This document shows, in pieces, positions 6,364 through 7,319 of a stretch of DNA of 7,319 nt; the stretch's first letter is position 1; the number at the start of each line of letters is the position of its first letter. Where the stretch lies: positions 1 through 7,319 of the forward strand of contig JAGCRL010000088.1 in the NCBI GenBank assembly GCA_017964705.1, given 5' to 3'. The translations under genes were made by a program, and so were the position numbers. The notes beneath the pieces are model-generated. The model was not told where the DNA came from and did no database searches. It saw only the letters and a list, made by a program, of their open reading frames with translations. Source of the DNA: Alphaproteobacteria bacterium. GTDB lineage: Bacteria > Pseudomonadota > Alphaproteobacteria > RF32 > CAG-239.

Positions 6364-6380
6364 TTTTATTAATAGATACA

Positions 6381-6408
6381 TTGACAAAATATATTTTTCC
6401 CTTATGCT
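6381..6408 (+). promoter_or_regulatory. Predicted promoter of the 283-aa gene
   Basis: A consensus TTGACA (6381-6386) is followed after 16 bases by TATGCT (6403-6408). Transcription would start near 6416, about 29 bases before the ATG. No hairpin terminator of trkH lies between 6361 and the start, so trkH read-through is also possible. Confidence 0.5.
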
Positions 6409-6444
6409 AAATACAAATTTTATCATTATTTAAATGTTATCATT

Positions 6445-7296
6445 ATGGTTGAATTAGGAAAAAGTGATAATCCGGAACAATATTATCCGGTGGGAAATTA
6501 TTTTTTGTTGACTGATTCTGTTGATGCTTATGATTACTTTTCTGAACTGCGAGGTGGAGGTGGAGGCGTTTGCTTGTTAAAAGCTAAGCTTAATTCAGTT
6601 ACCTACCCCTATGTGCTGTTTTGGGCATATGTCTCTTTAGAAAATAAAAAAATCATCAGTATGGCTCCTGTTTTTAAAATAGAGTATACACTCGCTTTTA
6701 TGGAGGCAGAAGTCGTAGATATGGAATTAATCAACCAAGATAAGTATTTCTATTGGAACGGAGCTGTTCATGCAGTTGTTTTCACTGATACCGATCAAAT
6801 AATTGTTCGGCAGGTGCGCTCAATTTTATGTTCTAAAGACATGGATACTTTGATTGAGCTTGCTTCGGGAATGAACTGTGAAGATATTTACCCTGTTAAG
6901 CTATTCAAACGCAGTACGGGGGAATTTTTGAGCATCTATTGGGCTTTTGAAGTCGATGATGATAAATTAGGTTTTGAGCCTGTTTGCCATGACGATTCAC
7001 CAGTAGATTTTAATGATGAGTTTTTAAAAGATACATTCTTTCATACTATTGATATCGGAGAAAGAGTTATCTTTGACAATGCTTTTCATTTGCTGAAATA
7101 TCAACCAGATATCGGCTACAACTTTGAGAGACTTCCTTTTGTTGTTAGTAAAGAACAACTTAAAAGCGAAAACATCCCGGAAGAGTTGTTTAACCCGAAG
7201 ATAGTATCTTTGCCGCGAAGAAACTATGCCTCTTCGCCTAAAAAAGCAAAACAACAGCATTTGATTGTTCCGTTAAAATCAAAAAGAAAATCTTGA
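6445..7296 (+). CDS. Uncharacterised soluble protein, 283 aa
   Basis: I do not recognise this family and assign no function. The protein has no signal peptide and no membrane segment. An N-terminal part (about 12-32) reads YYPVGNYFLLTDS then DAYDYF. A run of five glycines (37-41) follows and precedes a hydrophobic strand, VCLLKAKL. The centre (45-230) alternates beta-like hydrophobic strands with acidic patches such as EVDDDK and the CHDDSP stretch, giving a distinctly acidic body. The last 25 or so residues are basic (KKAKQQ, KSKRKS), a possible nucleic-acid-binding or membrane-binding tail. Cysteines are scattered without a metal-site pattern. The start is ATG 6445, the first in-frame ATG after an upstream stretch lacking ATG/GTG/TTG close to the promoter, and it has no visible Shine-Dalgarno. 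The gene lies 81 bp after trkH, but nothing in it suggests a role in K+ transport. Uninterrupted length and a plausible promoter support a real gene. Confidence 0.75.
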   Translation: MVELGKSDNPEQYYPVGNYFLLTDSVDAYDYFSELRGGGGGVCLLKAKLNSVTYPYVLFWAYVSLENKKIISMAPVFKIEYTLAFMEAEVVDMELINQDKYFYWNGAVHAVVFTDTDQIIVRQVRSILCSKDMDTLIELASGMNCEDIYPVKLFKRSTGEFLSIYWAFEVDDDKLGFEPVCHDDSPVDFNDEFLKDTFFHTIDIGERVIFDNAFHLLKYQPDIGYNFERLPFVVSKEQLKSENIPEELFNPKIVSLPRRNYASSPKKAKQQHLIVPLKSKRKS

Positions 7297-7319
7297 CTAA
7301 GAGAGAGAAGTGGTGAAAA

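Noticed and set aside
6350..6370. Hairpin at the trkH stop codon followed by TTTTATT as a terminator
   Set aside because: TCGGTGGCACTGA is symmetric about a single base, so a real loop leaves only four pairs including a G-T pair.
7310..7319. Start of a further plus-strand gene at GTG 7310 or 7313 after GAGAGAG
   Set aside because: Only two or three codons are visible before the window ends; the purine-rich stretch could be a ribosome site but nothing confirms a gene.

Overview
The window is AT-rich DNA, roughly one third G+C by eye, and most likely comes from a Gram-negative bacterium. The N-terminus of an E. coli-type phosphatidylserine decarboxylase and a Trk-type potassium transporter point to Pseudomonadota. 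The TrkH wording (GGMQLF followed by an acidic stretch and a K-F-L-P motif) recalls alphaproteobacterial TrkH proteins more than E. coli TrkH. A low-GC, possibly host-associated alphaproteobacterium is therefore my best guess, but this is inference from remembered family features and not a placement.

Layout: two genes face left and four face right, split by a divergent intergenic region at 1127-1352. On the minus strand are the first 95 codons of psd (1-286, running off the left edge), then an unrecognised 244-aa protein (392-1126) that ends in a strong intrinsic terminator (348-385). The psd promoter begins one base beyond that terminator. On the plus strand are a 604-aa membrane-anchored M23 peptidase with a very large N-terminal extension (1353-3167), a 516-aa multi-spanning GT-C type glycosyltransferase (3273-4823), a complete 480-aa TrkH (4921-6363), and an unrecognised 283-aa soluble protein (6445-7296). 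The plus-strand genes are separated by 81-105 bp and I see no convincing terminator between them. Each may have its own promoter, with read-through possible.

The recognisable genes all concern the cell envelope: phosphatidylethanolamine synthesis, peptidoglycan cleavage, lipid-carrier-dependent glycosylation and K+ uptake. They do not form one known pathway. No mobile element, CRISPR array, tRNA or rRNA was seen.

The points most worth a second look are: a Ser in place of the first selectivity-filter Gly of TrkH (Ser-Gly-Gly-Gly, the arrangement of Na+-selective plant HKT channels); the M23 peptidase with about 330 residues before its single membrane segment; a dyad, GCTA-N4-TAGC, lying in the same register over the predicted -10 of both psd and the glycosyltransferase gene; and a G7 tract plus two T8 tracts inside the glycosyltransferase gene.
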